From positions 1 to 39,803 of the IMG/VR virus record IMGVR_UViG_3300022682_000010: 39,803 bases of DNA; one strand, written 5' to 3'. Positions 16,704-24,602 of the stretch are shown piece by piece. This stretch comes from a virus. How positions within the stretch are numbered: the stretch's first letter is position 1; each line of letters opens with the position of its first letter. The position numbers and the translations under genes are program-made. A model generated the notes under the pieces. That model did no database searches and was not told the DNA's origin. It saw nothing but the letters and a program-made list of their open reading frames with translations.

Positions 16704-19700
16704 CATAGAGGTTTACGGAATAAAAATATTTTGTGACGGTGTTTATACTGAGAACACGGGTATTGGACTCTATACCCCTATAAAAACCACCGCAACATTG
16801 CTTGATACGGACAATGTGATAGTTAATAACATTGATAACCTCTACGAAGGTCAACGTGTTTTTTTAGATGACGGTGTGGGGAATACTGAGTGGGCTTTAA
16901 TTGATACAATTACTCGAGCGTCTAAAATAGTTTCGTTTGTAAACAATGTGAGTAATTCATACCCCATAGGATCTACGTTAACCGGTTTATCAGAGTTTAG
17001 ATTTATTGAAAACAGCTTGACCGGTATCGAATTTATTACTTGGAGCTATGGTTTATTATCGTATAATAGCATTAGCGGAATTTCAGAAAGCGCCACACTG
17101 GTGCGTGGTGGCGATTTAGCTAATTTAAATTCTTTATCTGTAAACATTATTAACGTTGATAAATGGCATAATGATATCGATACATTAGGTATAGGTTTAG
17201 GGGGATTGAAAGTAGAAATACACTCATTTGTTAAAAATAAAGATACAGATAACGTCACACAAAATTTAATATATCGAGGGGTTACTGAATTATCAAAATT
17301 TACAGAAGCAGAATTTATTTTAAATGTTGTACCTCCAAGTGATGCCAGAAATGCTAATATACTAACTCAAATCGAAGATAGTGATAATAAAGTCATCACG
17401 ATTCCCGCCTCATTTGGATCACTAATTAATAAAAAAGCTTTACTAATAAATACAAAAAACGAACAAAAAATACTAGATGTTAATCTATATAATATTGGAT
17501 CAAGAAATCTATTCCCGGTCGTTACGGTGACGAGCAACACAGAAATAGTATTAGATACTATGCAAATTGATGAGCCTTATTATGGTGAAAATTTATCTCT
17601 TTTGTCAAATGTTTTAAGTGAAATTTCAAATAAATATGATAAGCTATACGTTAAATCAATTTTTGGGACAAATGCAGGTGAGATAAGAGAAATAAATAGT
17701 TTTACATATGATTTTTTATCTACCGGTGAGTTAAATTTAACACTCACAGATCCATTCCCTGAGACTCCGGATACAAGCGGCAATGATCAAATGGTTTGTC
17801 AAATAATCGGCAGTACGCAGAGATTTAAACCAGACGTGTGGCCCATAAAAACATATTTAGATTCAACAGGTGCGGCCACCCTTGGCGCATTAACTGATTT
17901 TTACATATATGATAAGAAATATAAAACGATATCTAATTATGCGTTTAAAAAACAGGGCGATGGGTCAATGCAGATCTCCTCACAATTGCAGGGGGATAAT
18001 TTTAATAATATCGAGGGTTATGTAATCGATAATAATAATATGGTGGTTGGGCCGTGGATTGATAAATTCCCCGATGAGTTTGCTGATTATTTTTTGTCAG
18101 GCTATTCTAATGTCACAGCATATCCGAATGGATGGTTTTTTACCTCTAATGATTCAGATTCATTTGATGATTTTTCGATATTGGATAATACCGCTATAGG
18201 AAATACAGAGGACTTGACAGACAATAATCGTGATACGGGGATCCAGTATGATTTAGAGGGCGAGGTTCGTGTAGATAATGGCAACGTGCTTATACAATCT
18301 TTTAGAATATCATTAAAAGCATTGGATAATAATTTTAATTTACAAAAAGCGTATCTGGGAATTAAATTCAAATCTACTATCACTAATTCTGGATTTTCTG
18401 AATTTTCTTTTTCTGTTATGACAAAAAAATGGTTTAGCAACACAGTTAATTATGTTTTGGAGGAAGCGGCAAAATTTGAAAACATAGGAATCCTAGGAAG
18501 CATTGTGACCTTAAACGTTGAAAATTTACCAAAACAATATTACGAAAAAGGAACAACACCGTCAAATAGCGAAAAATTTTATATTGAGAATAATGAGACT
18601 GTTGATGGTTCCGCTATATTTGAAAATAATTTAACAGGATACACGCTATTTGATCTAGGTGTTTCAAATGTTGATGCTTACAATACCATTTCTGAGATAG
18701 TTTTTTTAGTCTGTTTCAGAAATAAAGATTCAAGTCTTAATTTACCGGCATATCCCTTTGCAATAGAGAATAAGCTATATGAGACTTGTATTATTTATGA
18801 GACTGGTTCTCAGGATATTTCTGATGAAGTGTACACCAATATGACCGGTCGCATTTTTGATGACACATGGGGCGGGAGGGTGTCAGCGAATAATCCCATA
18901 CTACTACCCCGGCATATTATGGAACATTTTTGTAGATTACAAAATTTTAGTGAGGAGTTAGAGACTGATAAAAATGCAGGTAAAGAATATAGTGATGAAG
19001 CCCTGATCAACACTGGGTCAGACCAAGGAGGGTTTTCTCATCCCGACATATTGGCATTAGACTCATATTCCCCAGCTTTTCAAATCATAAACTTTAGAGA
19101 TGGTTGGGTGACAGAGCTAAAAAAGGAGTGGTGTAAAACATATTTTTGTACATCCTACGTTGACAAAAACGGAAAAGAATGTATATCATATTTACTAAAT
19201 AGTCAAGCGGAAATTTCTGACGAGATAACGATTGACGATATATTATTCCCAGAAAATCAGGGGCCGATTATCTACCCCGCTGTCAGAAATATAACCGCAC
19301 AGCCGTTCGTACGTTATAATTATGATCCGGGCAGCACGTCTTTTCTGGGATTGATTGAAATTACAAACGTCATTAAGGGGAGTTATGCGTCCGGTGATGT
19401 TATTGGTGATCTATCCGAATCGGAAGCAGAGGCAATTTACAATCGTTGTTATAATGAAATATGGAAAAAATATCACGTCGTAAATAAACCTCCTGCTGAG
19501 GTTACCGACAGGTATATGATTTCAAACAAAAGGGATGCTTTGGATTATTTAAATAATATGGTCACCTGGATGACTCGTAAACGAATAGAGATACCCATAC
19601 CATATAATTTTGATGGCGGTAGCGGCACTTTATCTAAATTTTGGCACATTGGTAGACACATAAAATTAACTTTACCTCACGAGACCAATAGTGTGACAAT

Positions 19701-19893
19701 AGAGTGTGTTTTATCGTCTATTGATAAAATAAAAAGAAAAAACATATGCCGTGTAAATTTAATTTTATTGGACGATTTACCGACGCCGTTTTATTTACAG
19801 GAGGTTTTCGGGACGGTCGCCGATGGAGAGGCCCAATTTGATTGGGTTGAAACGTTTGACACAAATAATACTGAATATCAGGAGGTACAATAA
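16696..19893 (+). CDS. Large tail hub / tip protein
   Basis: A 1065-residue protein, the largest in the window, placed between distal tail protein and fibre. It is rich in beta-type, Asn/Asp/Ser-rich sequence. The last 300 residues (HIMEHFCRLQNFSEE; RITAQ-like NITAQPFVRYNYDPGS; YLNNMVTWMTRKRIEI; GRHIKLTLPHET; KRKNICRVNLILLDDL) have the appearance of hub or gp27-like domains of siphophage central tail proteins. It probably forms the trimeric tail tip that controls DNA release and carries the fibre. GAGG ribosome site. The specific family is not recognised. Confidence 0.65.
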   Translation: MANIEVYGIKIFCDGVYTENTGIGLYTPIKTTATLLDTDNVIVNNIDNLYEGQRVFLDDGVGNTEWALIDTITRASKIVSFVNNVSNSYPIGSTLTGLSEFRFIENSLTGIEFITWSYGLLSYNSISGISESATLVRGGDLANLNSLSVNIINVDKWHNDIDTLGIGLGGLKVEIHSFVKNKDTDNVTQNLIYRGVTELSKFTEAEFILNVVPPSDARNANILTQIEDSDNKVITIPASFGSLINKKALLINTKNEQKILDVNLYNIGSRNLFPVVTVTSNTEIVLDTMQIDEPYYGENLSLLSNVLSEISNKYDKLYVKSIFGTNAGEIREINSFTYDFLSTGELNLTLTDPFPETPDTSGNDQMVCQIIGSTQRFKPDVWPIKTYLDSTGAATLGALTDFYIYDKKYKTISNYAFKKQGDGSMQISSQLQGDNFNNIEGYVIDNNNMVVGPWIDKFPDEFADYFLSGYSNVTAYPNGWFFTSNDSDSFDDFSILDNTAIGNTEDLTDNNRDTGIQYDLEGEVRVDNGNVLIQSFRISLKALDNNFNLQKAYLGIKFKSTITNSGFSEFSFSVMTKKWFSNTVNYVLEEAAKFENIGILGSIVTLNVENLPKQYYEKGTTPSNSEKFYIENNETVDGSAIFENNLTGYTLFDLGVSNVDAYNTISEIVFLVCFRNKDSSLNLPAYPFAIENKLYETCIIYETGSQDISDEVYTNMTGRIFDDTWGGRVSANNPILLPRHIMEHFCRLQNFSEELETDKNAGKEYSDEALINTGSDQGGFSHPDILALDSYSPAFQIINFRDGWVTELKKEWCKTYFCTSYVDKNGKECISYLLNSQAEISDEITIDDILFPENQGPIIYPAVRNITAQPFVRYNYDPGSTSFLGLIEITNVIKGSYASGDVIGDLSESEAEAIYNRCYNEIWKKYHVVNKPPAEVTDRYMISNKRDALDYLNNMVTWMTRKRIEIPIPYNFDGGSGTLSKFWHIGRHIKLTLPHETNSVTIECVLSSIDKIKRKNICRVNLILLDDLPTPFYLQEVFGTVADGEAQFDWVETFDTNNTEYQEVQ

Positions 19894-21453
19894 ATGACTA
19901 GCAATGTGCATGTAACACGAGCGTATGACACTAAAACCAATGTGAGAACTAACGCCGACCCGCATCAGTCGTTTATAATAACCGACGAAAACAACCGTTT
20001 GGCCAGCACAGACGATGACGTATCGGCAGGTGATATTTACGTGTATGCTATTAGTAAAATAATAGCCCAATCAGACGGGGCGATCACGTATGCCAGCGAA
20101 CGGTTTCAGGACGTTATTGTTAATGATGATATTGTAATCGGAAATACCACCGCATATAATGAATTAAATATTTACGGAACAACAGACGCATATATTCAAT
20201 TTACAAATAGCAGTACCGGCCATTCCGCAACAACGGACGGGGTTTATTTAGGGATAGACTCTAATGATGATTTCATAATCGAAAATCAGGAATATACCGG
20301 CGAAATTAATTTAAAAACTGACGAGGGCTATTTAACATACACTAACGCTGCTAATAAAATGCTTGAAATTGGGGCTGATTATCATCAGGTTAAAACATCC
20401 GGTACGGAGCGCACCTTTACGGATGATAACGGCCTATTTGTTAATAATGGCGGTATGCGGATAAGCAGCGGGGCGACCTACACAGACCCCGGCGACGGGA
20501 ATTTGTATGTTGAGGGTACTATTACGGCTGCAACTGTTGACCTCAACGGAGGGTCCATTGACGGCACGGTTATAGGGGGTACAACGCCGGCAGCCGGTGC
20601 GTTTACAACGTTGAGTTGTTCCGGGAATGCTACTATTGGTAACGCTAGTGGAGATGCGCATACGGTTAATGGAACGTTGACTGTTGACCCCGGAACGCAA
20701 GCGTATAAATTCAGTAATCGATCAGACCGTCTTACGATCCAGAGCCAAACTCCTAATACGGATGCTAACGTTGAGCTTTTTACAGCGGATGGGGACGGTG
20801 CCGATAACGTTTATTTTCTATTATGGGGCCTGGGCACTCCAGATAATTTAACAAATGCTGAGTATATGATAATAGGAGCACAATCAGATGGATCCGACAT
20901 AACGTCATTTAATATTTACAGCCGGTCATTTGGTACCGGATCAGATCGGAAACTAAGACTCGCAGCTGGATTGGGCAACCTAGGAATGCTTGACCTAGAA
21001 ACTGACGGCAACGTCTCAATGTCGGGAGATTTAACGGCAAATAGTTTTTCGTCGGGTGATGAGTCGTTTACATATGATGAGGCAGAAGCGTCCGTTGACA
21101 TGAGGGCTACGAGTGCAGGCGACGTTGACGAATCATTTACACTCGAATACTCCATTATCGGTAATATTGTTACTGTGTCAATCCCAGATATAGATTTTTC
21201 CGCAGGCGGTTATTCCAATATGACACTTAAAATATTGACCATACCGTCAGCAATAAGGCCGACAACAACTAAATATATACCAATATTTGGTCTTGACGGG
21301 GGTGCGGCGATACGTGCAACATTAGAGATTACCGGGTCTAGTGAAGATTGGGATCTAATAAAAAACGAGCCGGATGATGTAAAAAATAATTGGGATGATA
21401 CCGGCGGTAATATCGGTATGTATGGTACATCATTTAGCTATCGATTGGATTAA
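19894..21453 (+). CDS. Tail fibre / receptor-binding protein
   Basis: A 519-residue protein with a perfect AGGAGG ribosome site. The central region has trimeric fibre-type repeats: DAYIQFTNSSTG, NLYVEGTITAATVDLNGG and GGTTPAAGAFTTLSCSG, the last a phrase common in phage fibre shafts. The end, from about residue 400 (IGNIVTVSIPDIDFSAGG ... TLEITGSSEDWDL ... YGTSFSYRLD), resembles the beta-sandwich tip domains that bind receptors. The protein most likely determines host range. Its last 24 bases overlap the 3' end of the minus-strand lipoprotein gene. Confidence 0.8.
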   Translation: MTSNVHVTRAYDTKTNVRTNADPHQSFIITDENNRLASTDDDVSAGDIYVYAISKIIAQSDGAITYASERFQDVIVNDDIVIGNTTAYNELNIYGTTDAYIQFTNSSTGHSATTDGVYLGIDSNDDFIIENQEYTGEINLKTDEGYLTYTNAANKMLEIGADYHQVKTSGTERTFTDDNGLFVNNGGMRISSGATYTDPGDGNLYVEGTITAATVDLNGGSIDGTVIGGTTPAAGAFTTLSCSGNATIGNASGDAHTVNGTLTVDPGTQAYKFSNRSDRLTIQSQTPNTDANVELFTADGDGADNVYFLLWGLGTPDNLTNAEYMIIGAQSDGSDITSFNIYSRSFGTGSDRKLRLAAGLGNLGMLDLETDGNVSMSGDLTANSFSSGDESFTYDEAEASVDMRATSAGDVDESFTLEYSIIGNIVTVSIPDIDFSAGGYSNMTLKILTIPSAIRPTTTKYIPIFGLDGGAAIRATLEITGSSEDWDLIKNEPDDVKNNWDDTGGNIGMYGTSFSYRLD

Positions 21454-21876
21454 TAAAATGTCGAAATTTTTGCCCGACACTCGTACATCTGCATATCTGT
21501 TAACCAGTGTGACAGACAGGATATCAAAAAAATAGTGGTCAGTTTTAGACCCAGAATATATTTGATCTATGTCATAAAATTTTAGAGTATCGTTTACAAT
21601 TAGATAGTTTCCGACAAAAAGTGAACTATCTACGGACTCTGTAATTTTATATGAGAATGTACAGTGTCTATCTAAATTTAAATTAAATGATTTAAAATGT
21701 GCTATCCGGTAATAATCACCGGATACATCATGCGTTTGTGATATCGTATCACCCGATATTAAAACTATGTCTCGATCTATTATGCCGCACTCCTGAGCAT
21801 CGACATCGGTTGGAGTGTTATTGATGTTACAACCGACCAAAAACAAAATCGTGAAAAAAATAAAAAACTTTTGCAT
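21430..21876 (-). CDS. Lipoprotein, possible superinfection-exclusion moron
   Basis: The only minus-strand gene in the window. The 148-residue product starts MQKFFIFFTILFLVGCNINN: a short basic start, a hydrophobic core and a lipobox (LVGC), so it should be processed by signal peptidase II and anchored by a lipid. The mature part is small and beta-rich, with no known domain. An upstream in-frame ATG at 21915 would add 13 residues before the signal and is less likely. A TTGATT-N17-TATAAT promoter at 21949-21921 on this strand lets it be expressed alone. It lies next to and tail-to-tail with the fibre gene. T5 Llp, a lipoprotein next to the receptor-binding gene that blocks the receptor, is a known precedent. 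The role here is inferred. Confidence 0.75.
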   Translation of the reverse strand: MQKFFIFFTILFLVGCNINNTPTDVDAQECGIIDRDIVLISGDTISQTHDVSGDYYRIAHFKSFNLNLDRHCTFSYKITESVDSSLFVGNYLIVNDTLKFYDIDQIYSGSKTDHYFFDILSVTLVNRYADVRVSGKNFDILLIQSIAK

Positions 21877-21920
21877 AGCAGAACCCCGTGTATTAAATTG
21901 TAGATAGATATACATCCTCT

Positions 21921-21949
21921 ATTATAGATAAAAACTGGAAAAAAATCAA
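21921..21949 (-). promoter_or_regulatory. Sigma70-type promoter of the minus-strand lipoprotein gene
   Basis: Read on the minus strand: TTGATT (21949-21944), 17-base spacer, TATAAT (21926-21921, perfect -10). Transcription should start near 21914, about 38 bases before the chosen ATG. Confidence 0.7.
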
Positions 21950-21950
21950 C

Positions 21951-22625
21951 ATGAAAATAAAAATGGTACAAATCGGGACAAAAATACCAGAAAATCTCGA
22001 ACAGCATATTGCGTATAATAGACGTTATGCGGACCGACACAAAATGACCTATGAGTATATTGAGATACAAAATGCGGGACGACACAAATACGTTAGTGCG
22101 TACTCTGATTTTTTGAGAGTACAGATATTATCAAAAAACCCCAATACGTTATTCCTGTGCTGGGATGCCATTTTAATTGACAACGAAATTGATTTTTCTT
22201 TGCCGTTCCGCGCACGGGATACTATTATATTTAATGGCGATGATACTAGGACGTACGAGAATGCTTTAGAATACTACGACAATTATAAAAAATCCCACCC
22301 ATTATGGCGGTTAGAGCGTCACAGGGTGTGGAAAATACTACAGCAACGCGCAAAATGGCGTAAATATAACAAACTAAATAGATATCAATACCTACACAAC
22401 AAATCAGTGGATTGGAGTAAAATTAATGGACCGACCTCAAACAAAACAAATATCAACGATGAGCACGGAAGAAATAAAAAATCTACTAATCAACGAGTTG
22501 CGGAGAAAAAATCTCCTACTAACGGAGACAAATCAAAATCAAATAAACATCCTAAACCTCGAAAAAAATCTAGCAGAGCGAGAATTAAAACCAAAACCAA
22601 AACCTCTAGCAAGAAAGACAAATAA
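21951..22625 (+). CDS. GT32-like glycosyltransferase-type protein with run-on basic tail
   Basis: A 224-residue ORF. Residues 1-100 resemble the N-terminal part of GT32-like sugar transferases: MVQIGTKIPENL, YADRHKMTYEYIE, AYSDFLRVQIL, NTLFLCWDAILIDNEI. The usual DxD is represented only by W71-D72, so activity is doubtful. Residues 155-224 are Lys/Ser/Thr/Asn-rich and coincide with another, better ORF in a different frame (22426-22632), so this tail is probably a by-product of read-on, or the original stop was lost. Promoter and ribosome site are weak (GGA, 12 bases before ATG). It may be a decayed or shortened enzyme. Confidence 0.5.
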   Translation: MKIKMVQIGTKIPENLEQHIAYNRRYADRHKMTYEYIEIQNAGRHKYVSAYSDFLRVQILSKNPNTLFLCWDAILIDNEIDFSLPFRARDTIIFNGDDTRTYENALEYYDNYKKSHPLWRLERHRVWKILQQRAKWRKYNKLNRYQYLHNKSVDWSKINGPTSNKTNINDEHGRNKKSTNQRVAEKKSPTNGDKSKSNKHPKPRKKSSRARIKTKTKTSSKKDK

Positions 22626-22632
22626 AAAATGA
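22426..22632 (+). CDS. Small helical protein, coupled to lipoprotein gene
   Basis: A 68-residue ORF with GGAG at 22414-22417, 8 bases before the ATG. The sequence is a plausible amphipathic helix (TEEIKNLLINELRRKNLLL, NILNLEKNLAERELK) with a basic Pro-rich end. It overlaps the preceding ORF by 200 bases in a different frame; its residue mix is more protein-like than that of the overlapping frame. Its TGA overlaps the next ATG (ATGA), so the two are translated together. The location just after the fibre would fit a lysis accessory or regulatory protein, but no family is recognised. Confidence 0.55.
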   Translation: MDRPQTKQISTMSTEEIKNLLINELRRKNLLLTETNQNQINILNLEKNLAERELKPKPKPLARKTNKK

Positions 22633-23003
22633 AATTTTTTTTAGTGGCATTGTTGGGTCTTTTAATTACGGGATGTAACACAAGTCCGTCCGATCTCGAT
22701 ATCAACTCTATTATATTGATATCCGTCAGTATATTAACTGTGTTTTTTGGCGGACTACGTATGTGCCGGGTAATGCGTAGAGAGGCGCAGGAGGCGGTCG
22801 AGGCGGTTGTGTCAGCCCTCAATGGGCGGACACCTGATGATATAAAAATCGCAGTGGAGGAAATCGGGGATGTTTTTGACCTATTGGGGCAAATGATGAT
22901 TGATAGGGGCAAAACCCGTATAGGCAAAATTTTTATTAATTGTATAAATAATGGCAGGGGAGACTACCAAGCGGAAAAATTAGCAAAAAAATTAAAAAAA
23001 TAA
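22629..23003 (+). CDS. Lipobox membrane protein, possible lysis accessory
   Basis: A 124-residue protein beginning MKFFLVALLGLLITGCNTSP, a lipoprotein signal with ITGC lipobox (Cys16). A second hydrophobic stretch follows at about residues 26-44 (INSIILISVSILTVFFGGL), so it may either be lipid-anchored or have two membrane segments. The rest is charged and helical and ends with a Lys-rich tail. Such small proteins at the end of the structural block can be spanin- or holin-related; nothing more specific is visible. It is coupled to the preceding ORF by ATGA, and a terminator follows at 23031. Confidence 0.6.
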   Translation: MKFFLVALLGLLITGCNTSPSDLDINSIILISVSILTVFFGGLRMCRVMRREAQEAVEAVVSALNGRTPDDIKIAVEEIGDVFDLLGQMMIDRGKTRIGKIFINCINNGRGDYQAEKLAKKLKK

Positions 23004-23030
23004 TCCTAATAAAATTAATGAGTTATGAAG

Positions 23031-23067
23031 AATACAGATTTATTTTTATATAGATCTGTATTTTTTT
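23031..23067 (+). terminator. Rho-independent terminator after the structural operon
   Basis: AATACAGAT (23031-23039) and its complement ATCTGTATT (23054-23062) form a 9-base-pair stem with a 14-base loop. The T-run at 23061-23067 provides the last two stem bases and the tail. Confidence 0.75.
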
Positions 23068-23068
23068 A

Positions 23069-23097
23069 TTGACTTTTATATATTCTTGTGGTATATT
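23069..23097 (+). promoter_or_regulatory. Sigma70-type promoter for the early/replication operon
   Basis: TTGACT (23069-23074), 17-base spacer, TATATT (23092-23097): each box has five of six consensus bases and the spacer is ideal. It directly follows the terminator and precedes the first gene of the right block (ATG at 23140, with GAGGAG ribosome site), so it is probably the main promoter for that block. Confidence 0.75.
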
Positions 23098-23139
23098 ATA
23101 TGCATACACTAATTAACAATCTAACTGAGGAGTTACCAA

Positions 23140-23619
23140 ATGACTAATCAAACACAAAAAACAACAAACGAACGTAAAATTGAACTCTATGAAAAATCAA
23201 GCATGAAGGTTTTTGATAATTGTGCCATTGTTACAAATCGTGATATAACCCCAGAGACCATCTGGCTATGCGGTGGGGTATCAGAGGTTGATGACGACAA
23301 TATTAATGGTTATTATATGATAGATGGGATTGATTATCGAGACGAGGATGTAGATTTTTGTGATACTGCCAGTATTATTACTCTAACAGATGGCTCTCGG
23401 TATTTTCCCGCACAACCGTGTGTATTCGCGAGAGCACATTTTAGCGAAATACCCGAAAACGTGTTAACGTCTCTCCCGTGCATTGGCGAGGCTCCTGTAG
23501 GTCATGTTGGTCGATCTGTTTGGTGCTGGGATGACGAAATGGATCAAATACTAATCGGTGAGGGTCAGGATCTGGAAATCATAACATATGGAGAGTACGC
23601 GGACCGTTTTGGTAACTAA
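23140..23619 (+). CDS. Hypothetical protein, first gene of right operon
   Basis: A 159-residue acidic protein with a GAGGAG ribosome site. It contains WLCGGVSEVDDDNINGYYMI, SRYFPAQPCVFARAHF and PVGHVGRSVWCWDDEMD, with no motif that I recognise. It lies directly downstream of a strong promoter, so it is expected to be made early and in quantity. First genes of phage early operons often act on host functions; this is only suggestive here. Confidence 0.65.
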   Translation: MTNQTQKTTNERKIELYEKSSMKVFDNCAIVTNRDITPETIWLCGGVSEVDDDNINGYYMIDGIDYRDEDVDFCDTASIITLTDGSRYFPAQPCVFARAHFSEIPENVLTSLPCIGEAPVGHVGRSVWCWDDEMDQILIGEGQDLEIITYGEYADRFGN

Positions 23620-23667
23620 TAATTCATAGGGGTCGGTTTAGGCCGCAAATAACAGAGGAGAATAAAT

Positions 23668-24003
23668 ATGGATACAATTGCAGCTTTCCAAATGAGTATG
23701 GCAAGCAGAGGTGAGCCGTTAATGGTTTTTGATTGGGTCAAAGCAGCGTCCACAATAAAAAAGCTGAACGTTAAAAATGCCAGAGCCGGTTTGTCTGGGG
23801 ACTGGGAGTATACTGGAGACGATATTCTCATTGATGGTAAAATACCATATGACTCATATACATATTTATCATCTAGGTGGGCTATACCTGAGTTAGAAAT
23901 CGATGGCATAAAAATGGATTGTTATGTAATGCAAGAGAATCGACCAGAATGGGATTGCCATACATTCTGGCCTGATGGAGCTAAGACGATATGCGGGTTG
24001 TGA
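23668..24003 (+). CDS. Hypothetical protein
   Basis: A 111-residue acidic protein with a strong AGAGGAGA ribosome site. Notable segments are FDWVKAASTIKKLNVKNARA and DWEYTGDDILIDGKI near the middle, and a Trp/Cys-rich end (EWDCHTFWPDGAKTICGL). No family is recognised. It follows the previous gene after 48 bases and shares its promoter. Confidence 0.65.
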   Translation: MDTIAAFQMSMASRGEPLMVFDWVKAASTIKKLNVKNARAGLSGDWEYTGDDILIDGKIPYDSYTYLSSRWAIPELEIDGIKMDCYVMQENRPEWDCHTFWPDGAKTICGL

Positions 24004-24026
24004 TTAATTAAAAGAGGCGGTTAAGA

Positions 24027-24092
24027 ATGAAAAATAGAGGCTGGCATTTTACCAGTGATAAATTGAGAGATGGTAATTTACAAACAACATAG
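24027..24092 (+). CDS. Very short ORF ended by a tandem duplication
   Basis: A 21-codon ORF (MKNRGWHFTSDKLRDGNLQT plus Thr) with AGAGGCGG ahead of its ATG. Its stop lies in the first copy of a 16-base tandem repeat. It may be a small peptide, a leader, or the remnant of a longer gene cut by the repeat. Coding status is uncertain. Confidence 0.3.
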   Translation: MKNRGWHFTSDKLRDGNLQTT

Positions 24093-24108
24093 TTTACAAA
24101 CAACATAG
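24077..24108 (+). repeat. 16-base perfect tandem duplication
   Basis: TTTACAAACAACATAG occurs at 24077-24092 and 24093-24108, and a third partial copy (TTTACA) follows. It looks like a recent slippage duplication. Confidence 0.9.
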
Positions 24109-24115
24109 TTTACAG

Positions 24116-24168
24116 GCCCCAGCGTTATGTCACGAGGTGTGATAGATTGTTACTACTATAACTGGGGC
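24116..24168 (+). other. Structured non-coding element (bulged stem)
   Basis: GCCCCAG (24116-24122) pairs with CTGGGGC (24162-24168). After a 2-base CG bulge, TTAT (24125-24128) pairs with ATAA (24158-24161). The inner loop contains a short TCAC/GTGA hairpin. At 53 bases it is too short for a tRNA and lacks a T-run, so it is not a typical terminator. It sits 28 bases before the next ATG and could affect its translation or be a small RNA structure. Confidence 0.5.
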
Positions 24169-24196
24169 TGTCCTAAATAATACAGAAAGGCAAACA

Positions 24197-24364
24197 ATGA
24201 AAGAGATTTTACATGTAGAGCTTGAAGAGGATACGGCGCAGATGTTTAAAGAGATTGACAATTTTTTCCAGTGTAAACCATCTAAAAAACAAAAAACAGA
24301 GTTTTTGATCATCGATTTCCATCGACGACACAAAAGGGAGCTATTGAAAAAAAATGAATCTTAA
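24197..24364 (+). CDS. Small hypothetical protein (55 residues)
   Basis: A 55-residue ORF with a good ribosome site (AGAAAGG, 7 bases before the ATG). It starts MKEILHVELEEDTAQMFKEI and ends with a basic helix (IDFHRRHKRELLKKNES). The acidic then basic helical layout resembles small DNA-binding or antitoxin-like proteins, but no motif is conclusive. It overlaps the next gene by 11 bases, which supports it as a real operon member. Confidence 0.6.
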   Translation: MKEILHVELEEDTAQMFKEIDNFFQCKPSKKQKTEFLIIDFHRRHKRELLKKNES

Positions 24365-24602
24365 AGAATTTTTAGGCCTACTCATTTTTGTTTATCACTT
24401 TTTTGGTGTTTATTACGGACTAATGTTAGTCGTAACAGGTCAGGCGCGAAGAGAAGAGGTGCTATTGGTGTTGGGGTTTTGTTTTAGTGCTGGTTTTTTT
24501 ACGCCGTTATATGGTTCCGGTTTTATTATTGGCGTCATTCCGCATATGTTGTTTTTTACTTTTGAAATATACTTTACTATAGGGAGTGTTGTTTTATGTT
24601 AA
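24354..24602 (+). CDS. Small membrane protein, two to three membrane segments
   Basis: An 82-residue, strongly hydrophobic protein: FLGLLIFVYHFFGVYYGLML, a short charged loop (GQARREEV), LLVLGFCFSAGFFTPLY and a third segment near HMLFFTFEIYFTIGS. Small membrane proteins in phage early regions may be holins or modify the host envelope, but this one is far from the endolysin. It overlaps both neighbours by a few bases. Function unknown. Confidence 0.55.
   Translation: MNLKEFLGLLIFVYHFFGVYYGLMLVVTGQARREEVLLVLGFCFSAGFFTPLYGSGFIIGVIPHMLFFTFEIYFTIGSVVLC

Noticed and set aside
21780-22085. Minus-strand ORF spanning the lipoprotein promoter
   Set aside because: Different frame, crosses the promoter and both flanking genes, no ribosome site; it is a shadow.
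24116-24168. Possible tRNA because of a 7-base acceptor-like stem
   Set aside because: Only 53 bases, no D, anticodon or T arms.
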